48,360 nucleotides of DNA from an uncultured Collinsella sp. GTDB taxonomy: Bacteria; Actinomycetota; Coriobacteriia; Coriobacteriales; Coriobacteriaceae. How positions within the stretch are numbered: position 1 is the stretch's first letter; every line of letters starts with the position of its first letter. Below are positions 33,324 through 42,217 of this stretch, piece by piece. The stretch spans positions 1-48,360 of the forward strand of contig UQKM01000018.1 in NCBI GenBank assembly GCA_900541685.1. The letters run 5' to 3'. The translations under genes and the position numbers were made by a program. The notes below the pieces were generated by a model. That model was not told the DNA's origin, did not search any database, and saw only the letters and a program-made list of their open reading frames with translations.

Positions 33324-33360
33324 AAGCCCCGTTGGTAACGCGTTTATCAACGGGGCTTTT
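33324..33360 (+). terminator. Rho-independent terminator after purB
   Basis: An 11-bp stem (33324-33334 with 33348-33358) has a 13-base loop and a TTTT tail. A second inverted repeat (33250-33258 with 33278-33286) overlaps the purB stop codon. Confidence 0.85.
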
Positions 33361-33454
33361 GCGTGGGAGCGTCGGGAAAGTCACACTTCAGCGGATGATG
33401 GTATATTGCAGAAATGTCGCTTGCCGTTAATTTGCCCCTTCTGGCAAACGTTAG

Positions 33455-33486
33455 CTTGCAAGTGCTCGTTGGGGGGGGGGTATCCT
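33455..33486 (+). promoter_or_regulatory. promoter with 10-G tract in its spacer
   Basis: TTGCAA (33455-33460) and TATCCT (33481-33486) are 20 bases apart, and ten of those bases are an uninterrupted G run (33471-33480). Each element matches the sigma-70 consensus at four of six positions. Loss of three Gs would give the ideal 17-base spacing. It lies about 65 bases before the Big2 gene. An alternative -10 (TATATT, 33402-33407) is further upstream, with no good -35. Confidence 0.5.
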
Positions 33487-33548
33487 TAAGCCAATTTTAA
33501 GGTGTGGGAGAATGCTGCGTTTTTTCACGAGAGATTGGACTTAGGGGA

Positions 33549-36500
33549 ATGAGAAAAGGGTTTTGGAGGATAGCCGCAGGCATCTGCGTTGCTTTAACGG
33601 CGGCAACGTTTGGGCTGACGGTGGCCGCCCCGCATGCGGATGCTGTCATGCTGGAGTCGCAGGATGGTTCCATGGGTGCATCGTTTCTCCCATACGATTC
33701 GTCTACAGGCGATGTGTGGTCAGAATTTGATGTCGCTGTTGGACAGACGGTGAAAGGAAGGCTTTCCTTTTTTAATAAAAATCACGAATGGGCGCCCATT
33801 GACCCTAGTGATATCGATATCACATCGTCTGATGAGGATATCGCTAAAGTGAGCTATAAATCACGTGATTGGGTGTTGACAATTAGTCCCACCAAAGTCG
33901 GCACAACGACTATAACCATGAAGAGCAGGGCTGACGAGAGTTTAAACGGTTCTCTTAAGATTAAGAGCGTGGCTAATGTCAATCCAATTAAGGTGAGTTT
34001 CGTATCCTATGACCAATCCGGTGCGACGACAACGACTGCAACGCTGGGTTACACGGATGATTGTCCGCAAAAATGCGGGAACACGCACTATGCATTGCTA
34101 GAGGGGACAGTTTACGTTCGCCCCAAGGACGAGACCCGTGCGGCTACATATTTTGAAATAAAGGAAGATCCCTCAAAGGATTCCAAAGTTCAGGCAAGGG
34201 TGAATTCGAATTATTATTCATATGGAACTTCTGAGCTAAGCGCTTCTTTGCAACTCGAGGCGTTGGCGAAAAATGCAAAAGAGGCCAAGGTTCTTGTCGA
34301 CTATTGCAACGGCGAGACCGAGACGAAGAAGCTATGTGATGTTGTAACCGAGAATCAGGAGCCTGGATTCAATGAGCGTGGGAACAAAAAACAAAAGATG
34401 CTGGTTGGGGACAGCTCTTATCTTTCTGCCATTCTCAACGTTTCCCCAAATGAAGCACTGAAGGCATGCCAGCGTGCACATTGGGATGCGCTCGTTAGCT
34501 CTGTAACCTATTCTCTAGAAAGCAGCGATGTTGTTGAGCTTACCGATGGTGAAAACTCGTTTAAGGCAATAAAGCCTGGCACCGTTAAGGCTCATGCTCG
34601 TGATGGCCTTGGCAATGACCATCCCTTTGAGATAGAGGTTGTCGACCCTGCGGAAGTGAGCCTTTCGAAGGCTAAGTTTGTGTCGAGCGATTATACATTT
34701 CCCTGTGAGGTCAGTTCAGATAGTATATCCAAAGATTGGCTTTGGCTGGAATGTGACAGGGGGTTTGAATATCCAAAGGGCGTGCTGAGCAAAAGCGCTG
34801 AGGAATTGATGGACTCCTATGCCGGCGCAAAGTATTCTTTCACTTCAGATAATCCCGATGTCCTCGAGGTAAAAGGACCGATGTTTAATGGTGGCAGTTA
34901 CTTGGGGTATTTAGTGCCTCATAGTTACGGCGATGCAACGGTTTCAATGTACTTGGGTGGTCGTCTCTGCGACACTATGACCGTTCACGTCGTCAAGCCG
35001 GGCGAGGAACCTGCAAAAACTACGGTCTCCATTACGGATGGTTACTCAACATCTATGGACAAGGGCACGACTCAGCAGTTGAAGGCAAAGGTTTCCCCTG
35101 ACGATAAGGCCAGTAAGGTTGTCTGGTCCTCTTCTAACGAGAGCGTCCTTACCGTCGATGGCAACGGTCTTGTTATCGCTGTCGGTGACGGTAATGCCAC
35201 GATCACGGCAACAGTTGATGGAGTCTCTGCAACCACGGATACAATTACGGTAACCACTCCGGTAGTAAGGGTCTCGAGCGTCAGTCTCAGCGCGTCGAAT
35301 CTTAAGCTTGCTGTGGGCGGTGAGCCCTCGACGTTGACCGCAGCGGTTGAGCCCAACAATGCAACGAATAAGAATGTGTCCTGGTCTTCGAGCGACCCGG
35401 AGGTCGCCACGGTTGCGGACGGCGTCGTGACCCCGGTCAAGGCCGGTGCTGCCACGATCACCGTTACCACTGAGGACGGCGAGTATAGCGCCACGTGCAA
35501 GGTGACCGTTATTCAGCCTGCTACGGGCATCACGCTCGATAAGCAGAAGGTCGCGCTTGCGGGCGCTGCAACCGAGCAGCTTAAGGCGGCGGTCGTTCCC
35601 GCGGAGGCTAACCAGACAGTTGTTTGGAAGTCCAGCAATGAGAGCGTCGCTACGGTCGATCAAACCGGAAAGGTGACGGCTGTCTCCAAGGGCGCCGCAA
35701 CCATCACCGTTTCGACTGAAGACGGCGTCTATTCTCAGGATTGCGCGGTGACCGTCTCTAATCCCGCAACGAACCTTACGGTCGACCAGACCGCTCTTAA
35801 CCTTAAGAAGGGCGAAGAGGGCACCGTGAAGATTTCTCTTGTTGGAGCCCTTGCGGGTGAGGTCGACGAGACCAAGCTTGCTCTGGATGACACGGGCGCT
35901 TCGAAGGCGTTTAAGGTTGTCGACAACGGCGATGGCTCCTACACCGTTACCGCCCTCAAGACCGGTTCTGGCTCATTTGTCATCACTGCAGAGTCGCTCT
36001 CCCAAACCGTCTCGGTGACCGTGACCAACCCCGTCCAGAAAGTCGAGCTCGACAAGACGAGCCTGTCCTTTACCGTCGGTGATGCCTCCGCAAAGCTCTC
36101 CGCAACGGTGAGTCCTGCCGATGCAGACGATACGACGGTGAGCTGGACCTCCAGCGACTCGTCGATCGCTACGGTCAAAGACGGCGTCGTGACGCCGCTT
36201 AAGGCCGGTAACGCCACGATCACCGTCACCTGTGGTGACAAAACAATGACCTGTACCGTTACTGTAGCGGCGAGGGCCATTGCGGGCGTTGCAGGTAGCG
36301 ACGGAACGGACGTTAGCGTAAGCGCCGAGAACAATGCCGCTGCTGGCATTGCCCAGAACAACAGCATCTCTCTTGTGGTCGAGGAACCGACAAATCTTAC
36401 CGACGCCGCCAATGCTACGATTTCCGGCCTTGAGCAGGGGGCTACCAAGGTTGCCGAGAAGCTCGATATCAAGCTTCTCAAGAATGGCGAGGTTATCGAG

Positions 36501-36899
36501 GACTTCGATGGCATGTCCTTCATCGTTCGTGTCAAGATGACCGCAGCCATGAAGGCGCTCACCAATCTCAAGGTGCTCTACGTTGCCGAGGATGGTTCCA
36601 CTCAGGCTATGGATACGTGGACCGAGGGCGACTACCTTTGCTTCCGCACGAGCCACTTCTCGACGTACGTGGTGACGGGCGAGGAGGCCAATGGTGAGCC
36701 GGTTCAGCCTACGCAGCCCGTGACGCCGTCCCAGCCTAGTCAGCAGACGACGACTAAGGTGACCAAAAAGTCTGTTAAGGCTACTAAGGGCGCGCTCGCC
36801 AATACGGGCGACCAGGCCCTTGCGGTTGCCTTTATTGCTACTGTCGCAGGCGTTGCGCTGATCGCTTTCGCTCTTATGCGTAAACGTTTCGAGCGTTAG
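33549..36899 (+). CDS. Big2 (bacterial Ig-like) repeat surface protein, LANTG-anchored
   Basis: This 1116-residue exported protein has a signal peptide (about 1-32, ending near PHADA). Next is an unrelated N-terminal region of about 480 residues. Several Big2 Ig-like domains follow, each with the pattern of a V/K-W-S-S core, S-x-VATV and a final A-G-x-ATITV. The C-terminus has LANTGD, a membrane helix and RKRFER, a sortase signal with Ala in place of Pro (LAxTG type). I prefer ATG 33549 because it begins the signal peptide; a GTG at 33504 would add 15 unlikely residues. The N-terminal half is AT-richer than the surroundings. A G10 tract lies upstream, and a copy of the purB end lies downstream. 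It is probably phase-variable cargo at purB. Confidence 0.88.
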   Translation: MRKGFWRIAAGICVALTAATFGLTVAAPHADAVMLESQDGSMGASFLPYDSSTGDVWSEFDVAVGQTVKGRLSFFNKNHEWAPIDPSDIDITSSDEDIAKVSYKSRDWVLTISPTKVGTTTITMKSRADESLNGSLKIKSVANVNPIKVSFVSYDQSGATTTTATLGYTDDCPQKCGNTHYALLEGTVYVRPKDETRAATYFEIKEDPSKDSKVQARVNSNYYSYGTSELSASLQLEALAKNAKEAKVLVDYCNGETETKKLCDVVTENQEPGFNERGNKKQKMLVGDSSYLSAILNVSPNEALKACQRAHWDALVSSVTYSLESSDVVELTDGENSFKAIKPGTVKAHARDGLGNDHPFEIEVVDPAEVSLSKAKFVSSDYTFPCEVSSDSISKDWLWLECDRGFEYPKGVLSKSAEELMDSYAGAKYSFTSDNPDVLEVKGPMFNGGSYLGYLVPHSYGDATVSMYLGGRLCDTMTVHVVKPGEEPAKTTVSITDGYSTSMDKGTTQQLKAKVSPDDKASKVVWSSSNESVLTVDGNGLVIAVGDGNATITATVDGVSATTDTITVTTPVVRVSSVSLSASNLKLAVGGEPSTLTAAVEPNNATNKNVSWSSSDPEVATVADGVVTPVKAGAATITVTTEDGEYSATCKVTVIQPATGITLDKQKVALAGAATEQLKAAVVPAEANQTVVWKSSNESVATVDQTGKVTAVSKGAATITVSTEDGVYSQDCAVTVSNPATNLTVDQTALNLKKGEEGTVKISLVGALAGEVDETKLALDDTGASKAFKVVDNGDGSYTVTALKTGSGSFVITAESLSQTVSVTVTNPVQKVELDKTSLSFTVGDASAKLSATVSPADADDTTVSWTSSDSSIATVKDGVVTPLKAGNATITVTCGDKTMTCTVTVAARAIAGVAGSDGTDVSVSAENNAAAGIAQNNSISLVVEEPTNLTDAANATISGLEQGATKVAEKLDIKLLKNGEVIEDFDGMSFIVRVKMTAAMKALTNLKVLYVAEDGSTQAMDTWTEGDYLCFRTSHFSTYVVTGEEANGEPVQPTQPVTPSQPSQQTTTKVTKKSVKATKGALANTGDQALAVAFIATVAGVALIAFALMRKRFER

Positions 36900-36911
36900 G
36901 GTACCCCGCTC

Positions 36912-36965
36912 GTCACCCGCATCGACACGGTCTTTGATCGTCTGGAGCAGCTGAGCTTCGAGTAG
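36912..36965 (+). pseudogene. second purB 3' end (remnant)
   Basis: Translation gives VTRIDTVFDRLEQLSFE then stop, matching the PurB C-terminus LTRIDTVFDRLEQLEF. The first 40 bases match purB 33202-33241 with three differences, all in third codon positions. No start or upstream purB sequence is present. It appears to be the displaced original end of purB, or the end copied during insertion of the Big2 gene. Confidence 0.88.
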
Positions 36966-37007
36966 GCTGGCTTTATTCGACCGCTTGCGGATACATTTCA
37001 ACCATTG

Positions 37008-37041
37008 GCGCCTTGCCCGTCTTGGGCGAGGCGCTTTTTTT
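37008..37041 (+). terminator. Rho-independent terminator after Big2 gene / purB remnant
   Basis: An 11-bp stem (37008-37018 with 37024-37034, one G-T pair) is followed by seven T residues. It may be the original purB terminator. Confidence 0.92.
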
Positions 37042-37106
37042 CGTTGCTGCCGCAGGCTCCGGTAATAGAATGAAAATTCGGCTGCCGTTTTGATGAAAGG
37101 AGGCAC

Positions 37107-37943
37107 GTGCCCAGATGTATTAAACGAGGCGCTATCGTCTCGTTTGTGCTCATACTCTTTGTTGCCGTCTGTGCGGGCGCCCTGACGTATACCGTTCGAC
37201 GCAGTCCTTCCTCCTCGAATGAAGCCGATAAAGATCTCCCGGTGCTCAAGATTGGCGTTACGGATAATGACCCCTATGTGTATGTCGATACCACAGGCGA
37301 TTACGCCGGTATCGATATCGATATCGCCCGCGAGGCCTGCAAGCGTGCTGGAATCAAACCGCAATTTGTTGACATATCTTGGAATGATCGCGATCGCCTG
37401 CTCAAAAATGGCGATATCGATTGTCTGTGGTGCGACTATTCGCCCAATTATCGCGAAGACGATTATTACTGGACTGAGCCGTATCTGACCGTGACAGTCT
37501 CGGTCGCCGCCAAGAAAACGAGTGGTATTAAGGGTTTGACGTCTCTCGATGGAAGCAAGACCATTGCGGTGATTGCGGGTTCGGTGAGTGAACGCCGATT
37601 GCTTGCCGGGGACCTGGGTATCTCGCCGGATATGCACATCAAATCATATGGTTCTGCCGAACTCTGCAAAGCTGCCCTGGTCAAAGGTTATGTTGACTGT
37701 TGGATGGCGGACGTTCAATCGCTCGACCGGCTCGTCGCGCAGTATCCCGGTGTTTATCGCGTGTTTGCCGACAACGTTATGACAGTTGACCTGGGCGTTG
37801 CGTTTGAGAACAGCTATGAGGGGGACTACGTCAAAAAGCTCAATACGGTGCTGTTCGACATGGACCGGGACGGCGCGATTGATCGTATTGTGGACAATTA
37901 CAAGGCAGGAGCGACAACGGGCAGGCAAGGAGCGGAATCATGA
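37107..37943 (+). CDS. membrane-anchored family 3 solute-binding protein
   Basis: The 278-residue protein starts at GTG behind AAAGGAGG. An uncleaved signal anchor or signal peptide (about 8-30) has no lipobox Cys. The rest is an SBP family 3 (amino-acid-binding type) domain, with LKIGVTDNDPYVY, GIDIDIAREACKRAG and a C-terminal lobe with VDCWMADVQSLDRLV. No permease or ATPase gene is nearby. Instead its stop overlaps the diguanylate cyclase start by 4 bases, so it probably acts as the ligand sensor of that enzyme and not as a transporter part. Confidence 0.85.
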   Translation: MPRCIKRGAIVSFVLILFVAVCAGALTYTVRRSPSSSNEADKDLPVLKIGVTDNDPYVYVDTTGDYAGIDIDIAREACKRAGIKPQFVDISWNDRDRLLKNGDIDCLWCDYSPNYREDDYYWTEPYLTVTVSVAAKKTSGIKGLTSLDGSKTIAVIAGSVSERRLLAGDLGISPDMHIKSYGSAELCKAALVKGYVDCWMADVQSLDRLVAQYPGVYRVFADNVMTVDLGVAFENSYEGDYVKKLNTVLFDMDRDGAIDRIVDNYKAGATTGRQGAES

Positions 37944-39739
37944 CAAATGATGAACACCGCTTGCGCCGAAAAAGATCGGCCACCGCGGCTATCGCCATTG
38001 TGGCCAGCGTTGTCTTGCTGAGTCTGCTATATATGGTCGGCACGCATCGCTGTCTCGATAAGACGCTTGGGTTTGGTCGCGAAACCATGGTGTTTTTAAA
38101 GGCCGCCTGCGAAAAATATGACCGATATGAACAGGGAAGAAAAACCGAGGCAACGTACAATTTGGATGCCGCGGTCGAGTCGTTTGTGACGTTCTTGCCG
38201 CATGATCGCGTTGAAGTCAACGACGCTCTGGTCGAGGAATACGTCCATAACGAGCACCTTTCGGGAATGTTGGTCATGAACGCCGACGGCCAAATGGTCG
38301 CTCATTACGATGTCGACGGTCGCGATCCTCTGATGCTGTGGCGAGAGGAGCTGGCCTGTTCGCCGGTCGCATCGATGTATCGAGGCTCCAAGGTGTCCTA
38401 CTCGACTGTCGTTGAGCGTCGCGGTGTCGACTTTGCTGTGAGCGCCGTTCCGTACGGCGACGGCGTGGCGCTAGTATATCGGTCGCTTGCGGCTGAGCCC
38501 GCCGATGACTATTCGTACACTATCGCCGATGTGCTCGTGAACAACACGTTCCATCAAGAGCCAACGGTGCTAGTGATGCACGATGCGCAAATCGTTTCGT
38601 CAAACGATTCGACCGTCGATATTGCCCTTGCCCGACTTCTTGCCGATAACGGAACTGACTGGAAAGACGAAGGCCTAACGCGCGTCGAATATCAGGGAAC
38701 TACCTGGTATGCCGTGCGTGCGGCGTATAAGGACTACCGCCTGTTTGCGCTCTACCCCAAATCTGAGGTCATGTCTGGCAGGATTGCATTTGTCGCTGCC
38801 GGCGTGCTGGCGTGCCTGGCGTTTTGGGTCGTAGTGCTGTTGGTGCGCACTATTGCCGACCGTCGCAACTTGGCCGAAAAGGACAAGCAGCTCGGCATCA
38901 TCAATGCCATCAGTTCTGCGTATGAGTCGACCTTCCTGTTGCATCTCGATACGCTCGAGATCGAGGGAATTAACATGTCGCCGTCGATGGCGAAAATATT
39001 TGCTGAGCATACCGAGGCATATGACTTTTTGGACACGGTTTGTCGAGACGTTGTGAGTCCCGAAAGCCGCGAAGTGGTCATGGAGCTTATAGATACAAGT
39101 ACGCTTCGGGACCGTATGGAGGGCGTGCCGCACTTGGATGCCGAGGTGCGAGATTGCCGAGGTGCTTGGTATTCGCTGCAGGTTGTTCCGCAGCGTCGCG
39201 ATGAGCGGGGCCGACTGGAATCGGTCGTCGTGGCGACGCATAACATCTCGATGGCAAAGCGCGCCGAAGAGCTTTCTTTTCAGGACAAACTGACGGGGCT
39301 TCGCAATAGAAATTACCTTGAGTCCCTTGGCGACGACTCGGTGAACAAATCCCTGCCCGTGAGTGTGATCATGATGGACTGCAACCACCTCAAGCGCACC
39401 AACGATCTTTACGGTCACGAAATGGGCGATGAGTTGCTGCGGCGTACGGCGTCTGTATTGAGGCGGGTGGCAGGCGAGAAGTTTGTGCCCATGCGCGTTG
39501 GTGGAGATGAGTTTTTGTTGATATGCCCCTACACTGATCGCGAGTCCGCGCGTCAATTGGTGCAAGATCTTCGCCGCGGTCTTGCTGCGGCGAGCGATGA
39601 TGCGCTGGCCGTCAGCGCGTCATTTGGTATCGCGACGGTAGAGACACCCGGCTGTACGCTAGCCGAGATATACCGCGTTGCCGACCATAACATGTATCAA
39701 GAGAAGCGTGAAGTTCACGCTCAGGACGCGAATCGTTAG
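37940..39739 (+). CDS. membrane diguanylate cyclase (GGDEF)
   Basis: The 599-residue protein has a membrane helix at about 13-34, an extracellular sensor region (about 35-280), a second helix (about 281-304), a PAS-like region (about 320-440) and a GGDEF domain (about 445-590). The active-site loop is intact: GGDEF at 521-525 and DKLTGLRNR at the domain start. It should make cyclic di-GMP from two GTP. The RxxD inhibitory site expected just before the active site is replaced by GEKF (512-515), so product inhibition is probably lost. ATGA overlap with the solute-binding gene implies a joint sensing unit. Confidence 0.92.
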   Translation: MTNDEHRLRRKRSATAAIAIVASVVLLSLLYMVGTHRCLDKTLGFGRETMVFLKAACEKYDRYEQGRKTEATYNLDAAVESFVTFLPHDRVEVNDALVEEYVHNEHLSGMLVMNADGQMVAHYDVDGRDPLMLWREELACSPVASMYRGSKVSYSTVVERRGVDFAVSAVPYGDGVALVYRSLAAEPADDYSYTIADVLVNNTFHQEPTVLVMHDAQIVSSNDSTVDIALARLLADNGTDWKDEGLTRVEYQGTTWYAVRAAYKDYRLFALYPKSEVMSGRIAFVAAGVLACLAFWVVVLLVRTIADRRNLAEKDKQLGIINAISSAYESTFLLHLDTLEIEGINMSPSMAKIFAEHTEAYDFLDTVCRDVVSPESREVVMELIDTSTLRDRMEGVPHLDAEVRDCRGAWYSLQVVPQRRDERGRLESVVVATHNISMAKRAEELSFQDKLTGLRNRNYLESLGDDSVNKSLPVSVIMMDCNHLKRTNDLYGHEMGDELLRRTASVLRRVAGEKFVPMRVGGDEFLLICPYTDRESARQLVQDLRRGLAAASDDALAVSASFGIATVETPGCTLAEIYRVADHNMYQEKREVHAQDANR

Positions 39740-39852
39740 TATTGCAGTCACCGGTTTGTGCATCGTAGGATGTTGAATCGGTGCCCGCGATACTATATCG
39801 GCCCGGGCGGGGATAATAGACATCTGAAATTTCTCTATGAGAGGGGATCTCA

Positions 39853-40116
39853 ATGATTAGCTTTGACTACAAGCCTCAGGGCGTGTGCTCTCGCAATATC
39901 CATCTCAATCTTTCCGACGACGGCAGCAAGGTACTGGACGTCGAGTTTACCGGCGGCTGCGATGGCAACCTTAAGGCCATCTCCAAACTGGTCGAGGGCG
40001 CTCCTGCCGACCGTGTGATCGAGGTTCTTGCCGGCAATACCTGCGGCATGAAGAAGACCTCTTGCGCCGATCAGCTTACGCGCGCTATCGAGGCCGCCCG
40101 CGCCGAGATCGCCTAA
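39853..40116 (+). CDS. TSCPD-domain protein (TIGR03905-like)
   Basis: The 87-residue protein has the conserved cysteine pattern of this uncharacterised family: TGGCDGNLKAIS, then GNTCGMKKTSCADQL. The name-giving motif is TSCAD here instead of TSCPD. Conserved cysteines suggest a metal or redox role, but no function is established. The stop overlaps the next start (TAATG). Confidence 0.85.
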   Translation: MISFDYKPQGVCSRNIHLNLSDDGSKVLDVEFTGGCDGNLKAISKLVEGAPADRVIEVLAGNTCGMKKTSCADQLTRAIEAARAEIA

Positions 40117-41327
40117 TGGGTATCGCCGACCACATCAAGAACGGAATATCGCGCCGCGGCTTTGTACTCGGTGGAGCTGCCGCGGGCGCTGCCACGGTGC
40201 TTGCCGGATGTTCGAAAAAAACAGGCACCAGTGATGATGCCGCTGGCGAGCCGCAGGTTATCAAGGACGATTCCAAGATCATCTCGATTACGGATGAGTA
40301 CGAGGCAGTCGACATCGATCTTGAGCCGGTGGCATCGTGGACGCTGCCGCTGGGCACATTGCTGTACTACTGCGAGGGTGACTATGCTGCGGCAATGATG
40401 GCGCCCGCATCGGCACTGCACGCCAACACACTCGGGGTGCTCAACCTGGGCGATGGCTCACTTACCACATTAATTGAGGATCCTATCGAGGGCACGGGAT
40501 ATGCTTTTTACGATGTCCGTGCCGGCGATGGCGTGTTTGCGTGGGTTGAGATGAACTTCGCCAATTCATCGTGGAAGCTCTACGCTCAAAATCTGTCGGG
40601 CGCTTCACTCTCTGGCGACGTGGTTGAGCTCGATCGAGGTGGCAAGGACTACGATCCGCCACTGTTTACGGCGTTCGGGTCATCAGTCATCTGGTATAAA
40701 ATGCCTTCGGCAGGCGGCAATAAAACGAGTAACGATTCGTTTTGCTATCGTCGCTCGCTTGATGAATCTAAGGCCGAGACAATTTGGAAATCGACGGGCC
40801 GCTTTGCGTCGGCCCCACGCGCGAGCGACGGCATTTTGACCATCTCGCCGCGTGTCCGCAACGACGAGGGCGTCTACTACGGCATAACGGCAATCGATCT
40901 GACCGATGGCAACAACACCAAACGTGCCCAGCTAGTCCTTCCCTCGTCAGTCTCGCCTTTCGAGGCCGTATATATGGGCGATACCTTCGTGTTTTCTATC
41001 GAGGCGACCTATAGTGGCGTGGGCAGTCTGGGCAACATGGGCACGTATATCGGTAATGAGGGAGGGCCGTACCTCTTTCTGTCACGCGAGCCGCTCGCAT
41101 GTGCTGCCGGCAAGAAGAATAAATATCTCGTTAAGGTGCAAGCATCGCATTTTCTCATCGACACCTCTGCCAAGACCTATGGCTCGCTGCTGTCGCCCGA
41201 CCGCGCTTTGGAGTATGGCGATTATCCAGCTACGGCGGGAAAATCGGACTCATTCCTTACGTACGCCACGGTGCGCAACAGCCAGGGTATACCCGAGACG
41301 GTCACCGCACGCCTATTCTCTCTTTAA
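40116..41327 (+). CDS. Tat-exported lipoprotein, beta-propeller-like
   Basis: This 403-residue protein has a twin-arginine signal (ISRRGFVLGG) followed by a lipobox LAGC, so it should be exported folded and lipid-anchored. The rest has repeated beta-strand segments with aromatic/Asp turns, resembling a WD40/PQQ-like propeller. No enzymatic motif is visible. The start codon shares one base with the preceding stop, indicating coupled translation. Confidence 0.78.
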   Translation: MGIADHIKNGISRRGFVLGGAAAGAATVLAGCSKKTGTSDDAAGEPQVIKDDSKIISITDEYEAVDIDLEPVASWTLPLGTLLYYCEGDYAAAMMAPASALHANTLGVLNLGDGSLTTLIEDPIEGTGYAFYDVRAGDGVFAWVEMNFANSSWKLYAQNLSGASLSGDVVELDRGGKDYDPPLFTAFGSSVIWYKMPSAGGNKTSNDSFCYRRSLDESKAETIWKSTGRFASAPRASDGILTISPRVRNDEGVYYGITAIDLTDGNNTKRAQLVLPSSVSPFEAVYMGDTFVFSIEATYSGVGSLGNMGTYIGNEGGPYLFLSREPLACAAGKKNKYLVKVQASHFLIDTSAKTYGSLLSPDRALEYGDYPATAGKSDSFLTYATVRNSQGIPETVTARLFSL

Positions 41328-41467
41328 GCTTAGAGGGGTTAAAAAGGCGCCAACAGGGGAATAAACGCGTTGTAATTGTGAGTACCGCCCGCCGAGCTGC
41401 CACGTCATAGCGGCATCCGGCGGGCTCAGGTGCGTTAAAATGGGCTTGTTCTTAGCTAATTGAGACA

Positions 41468-41475
41468 GGGGGGGG
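41468..41475 (+). repeat. G8 tract at the ribosome site of the response-regulator gene
   Basis: Eight consecutive Gs (preceded by ACA) end eight bases before the ATG at 41483. They are the only candidate ribosome-binding sequence for that gene. Length change would alter the spacing only slightly. The 41328-41467 stretch before it holds no gene. Confidence 0.6.
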
Positions 41476-41482
41476 CCGTGTT

Positions 41483-42205
41483 ATGGCTTCAGATGCAAAA
41501 AAGATTCTGCTGGTCGAGGATGAGAAGGCAATCCGTGACGCCGTCGCTGCCTATCTCGAGCGCGAAGGCTACTGGGTTGTGGGCGTCGGCGACGGCCAGT
41601 CCGCGATCGAGGAGTTCGAGAAGCATCAGTTCGACTTGGTCGTGCTCGATCTTATGCTCCCCAAGATCCCCGGCGAGCGCGTTTGCCGCACCATTCGCGA
41701 TACCTCGGATGTTCCCATCATCATGCTGACTGCCAAGGGCGAGATCGAGGACCGTATTATCGGTCTTGAGCTCGGCGCCGACGACTACCTGATCAAGCCG
41801 TTCTCGCCGCGCGAGCTCGTCGCGCGCGTACGCGCCCTGTTCCGCCGTGCCCACCAGGCCGATGAACCGGCCGTCGAGGTGCTCGACTTTGGCGATCTGG
41901 TCATTGACATCTCGGGCCACAAGATTTTGGTCGAGGGCAAGGAAGTCGACCTGACGGCTTCCGAGTTCAAGCTACTTACCACGCTTGCCCGCCACCCCGG
42001 CCGCGTCTACAACCGCATGGAGCTGGTCGAGAAGGTGCTCGGCTACGACTTTGAGGGTTACGAGCGCACCATCGACAGCCACGTGAAGAACCTTCGCGCC
42101 AAGCTGGGCGACGACCCCAAGAAGCCCAAGTGGCTCTACACCGTTCACGGCGTTGGTTATCGTTTCGAGGCTCCGGCAAAGACCGATAAGTCGGACGAGA
42201 AATAA
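41483..42205 (+). CDS. OmpR/PhoB-type response regulator
   Basis: The 240-residue protein has a receiver domain (about 7-120) with acidic pocket E12/D13, phospho-acceptor D56 in VVLDLML, the switch Thr in IIMLTAK and the conserved Lys in LIKPFSP. A winged-helix effector domain follows (about 140-232, ending RTIDSHVKNLRAKLG and YTVHGVGYRF). Its cognate kinase starts 12 bases downstream. The target genes are not visible; sequence style is close to MtrA/WalR-like regulators. Confidence 0.95.
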   Translation: MASDAKKILLVEDEKAIRDAVAAYLEREGYWVVGVGDGQSAIEEFEKHQFDLVVLDLMLPKIPGERVCRTIRDTSDVPIIMLTAKGEIEDRIIGLELGADDYLIKPFSPRELVARVRALFRRAHQADEPAVEVLDFGDLVIDISGHKILVEGKEVDLTASEFKLLTTLARHPGRVYNRMELVEKVLGYDFEGYERTIDSHVKNLRAKLGDDPKKPKWLYTVHGVGYRFEAPAKTDKSDEK

Positions 42206-42217
42206 GGAAAATCACAT

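Noticed and set aside
31809..33350. Minus-strand frame of about 500 codons opposite purB
   Set aside because: purB is clear on the plus strand. The frame is a composition effect of the high-GC codon pattern.
33471..33480. G10 tract as a sequencing artefact
   Set aside because: Length error is possible in homopolymers, but some long G run is surely present. The phase-variation idea stays with that caution.
33504..33548. Upstream GTG start for the Big2 protein
   Set aside because: It would place 15 extra residues before the signal peptide without a better ribosome site.
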